The translations under genes and the position numbers were made by a program. A stretch of 64,000 nucleotides of DNA from Membranipora membranacea (taxonomy: Eukaryota > Bryozoa > Gymnolaemata > Cheilostomatida > Membraniporidae): assembly GCA_914767715.1 (NCBI GenBank), contig OU612070.1, positions 19,270,025 to 19,334,024 on the forward strand, read 5' to 3'. This document shows, one piece after another, positions 62,937-64,000 of this stretch. The notes under the pieces were generated by a model. It was given only the letters and a program-made list of their open reading frames with translations. It had not been told where the DNA came from and did not search any database. Each line of letters opens with the position of its first letter. The stretch's first letter is position 1.

Positions 62937-63966
62937 AACCGGTCGAGTTTTCACGGCTCCGCAAGACGATGTTTCTTTTTCTGTATCATCGTGACGAGCG
63001 TATCCCTACTGCTCTTAATGACGGTAGACAAAGTTACTATATCTCATGACTTCAAAGCATCTGCCTACTGTGAGTACCTTGTGACTGTTATTCTTCCCCA
63101 TTTTGATATATTTTATACCAACTTTCTACTCGAGGTTTTTACCCATCCTCCAACAGTTTTTCATCCATTTACTATCCGCATAAAAGACAATCTTTGTCCA
63201 TAAAGTATTCCTCATTTCACACTGAGAGTACCGTATTTTTTTCTTGTGGCCTAAGGGTAGAGAGGGCAGGAGATATGCCTCTTGCCGAGTAACTGTATTT
63301 ACAAATAGATAAAGGGAGATTCTGGCATCCATCTTCCCATAATTTTCCCCTTGACACTAAGCTTGCAGGCATGTACCTTGACTATCGTTGAAATATTCCC
63401 TCTGTGTACCCTTACTCTGTGAAGAAGTCTGGCCACCTACTTAGAACAAAAATTCATTACACAGTTGACTTTACATTGGCTAATCTGCAACCAGCAACTA
63501 GAATTGCCATGCTTCATTTCCATGCTCAGTACCATGATTTTCCAACAAACAAACCCAAAACATTGGAGTTGAAGTAAAATTGTGATCGCAAAACTTGTCT
63601 TTAGAGCCGCAGTCATATGGCTCAGCTTGTAAACAATGGCCATGTTATAATGAAGAGGTTGTGGCGATCACAAGATAAAGAAAATTTCCCTAAAATTTTT
63701 TAGGGTAAACAATAAACAACCATATCTTGACAGGCCATTATCATTGACCTCAATAATGACAATAACATTTGATGCATCTGACGACCAATATTACGACGTA
63801 TAATTTACAATATATAAGATACACGGGGTGATAACAAATGGTCATACTTTTTTGTTTAAATGTTAAATTTTTGTTTCAGTTACTCCATTAATCACAGGTA
63901 ACTCTGATGCAAAAGGCAGTAAGAATTCATCCGAAAGTACCATTAAACGCTCTGCGCCTAATCAAG
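62937..63966 (+). CDS. Probable type II membrane protein, two exons (partial)
   Basis: Exon A, 62937-63069 (acceptor CTCTTTTAAAG, donor GTGAGT), and exon B, 63880-63966 (acceptor TTTTTGTTTCAG, donor GTAATG), join in frame with phase-1 borders at both donors. Exon A reads NRSSFHGSARRCFFFC, then a hydrophobic helix (IIVTSVSLLLLM), then a hydrophilic VDKVTISHDFKASAY. Exon B is Ser/Asn/Lys-rich (GNSDAKGSKNSSESTIKRSAP) with a possible N-glycosylation site. A short basic cytosolic end, one signal anchor and a low-complexity stem is the pattern of Golgi glycosyltransferases or sulfotransferases, but the catalytic domain would lie past the right edge. The initiator exon upstream was not identified. 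Confidence 0.5.
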
Positions 63967-64000
63967 GTAATGATTATTCCTCACTCTTATACTAATTCCC

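Overview
The window is eukaryotic and almost certainly from an invertebrate metazoan. It is AT-rich. Its genes are split by many GT-AG introns, with polypyrimidine tracts before the acceptors and AATAAA signals downstream. It holds animal gene families (alpha-tubulin, Gq-class G-alpha, COX7C) and many non-LTR retrotransposon fragments and non-autonomous DNA transposons. There are no bacterial-style operons. The sequence alone does not fix the phylum.

Layout. (1) 1-566: the first coding exon of a leftward major-facilitator transporter that runs off the left edge. (2) 3951-13034, minus strand: a complete, unusual alpha-tubulin of 11 coding exons and 456 residues. Every exon joins in frame. It has no C-terminal tyrosine and no Lys40. 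Its introns hold several transposon relics and, on the opposite strand at 9676-9873, a probable nested gene for a 65-residue secreted cysteine-containing peptide. (3) 14229-15009, minus strand: a two-exon gene for cytochrome c oxidase subunit 7C. (4) 17253-31140, plus strand: a complete eight-exon Gq-class G protein alpha subunit of 354 residues, divergent from COX7C. (5) 31141-36050: the Gq 3' UTR, then gene-poor DNA with a LINE fragment and transposon relics. (6) 36055-51215: a 15 kb tandem satellite with an 86-bp monomer. It is organised into higher-order repeats of 18 monomers (1548 bp) in the centre and of other multiplicities towards the ends, with decayed edges. A seven-monomer inverted outlier lies at 54222-54834. 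(7) 51220-62900: a transposon-rich stretch with TTAA-flanked elements (one inserted in a LINE), an hAT-type element with an 8-bp target duplication, a retroelement tail with a TATA box, and an inverted iteron array. (8) 62937-63966, plus strand: two exons of a probable type II membrane protein that continues past the right edge.

The genes are unrelated housekeeping or signalling genes and do not form a pathway. The most interesting items are the higher-order-repeat satellite in gene-bearing sequence, the divergent alpha-tubulin, the nested small secreted peptide, and the dense set of small transposon families, several with readable termini and target duplications.
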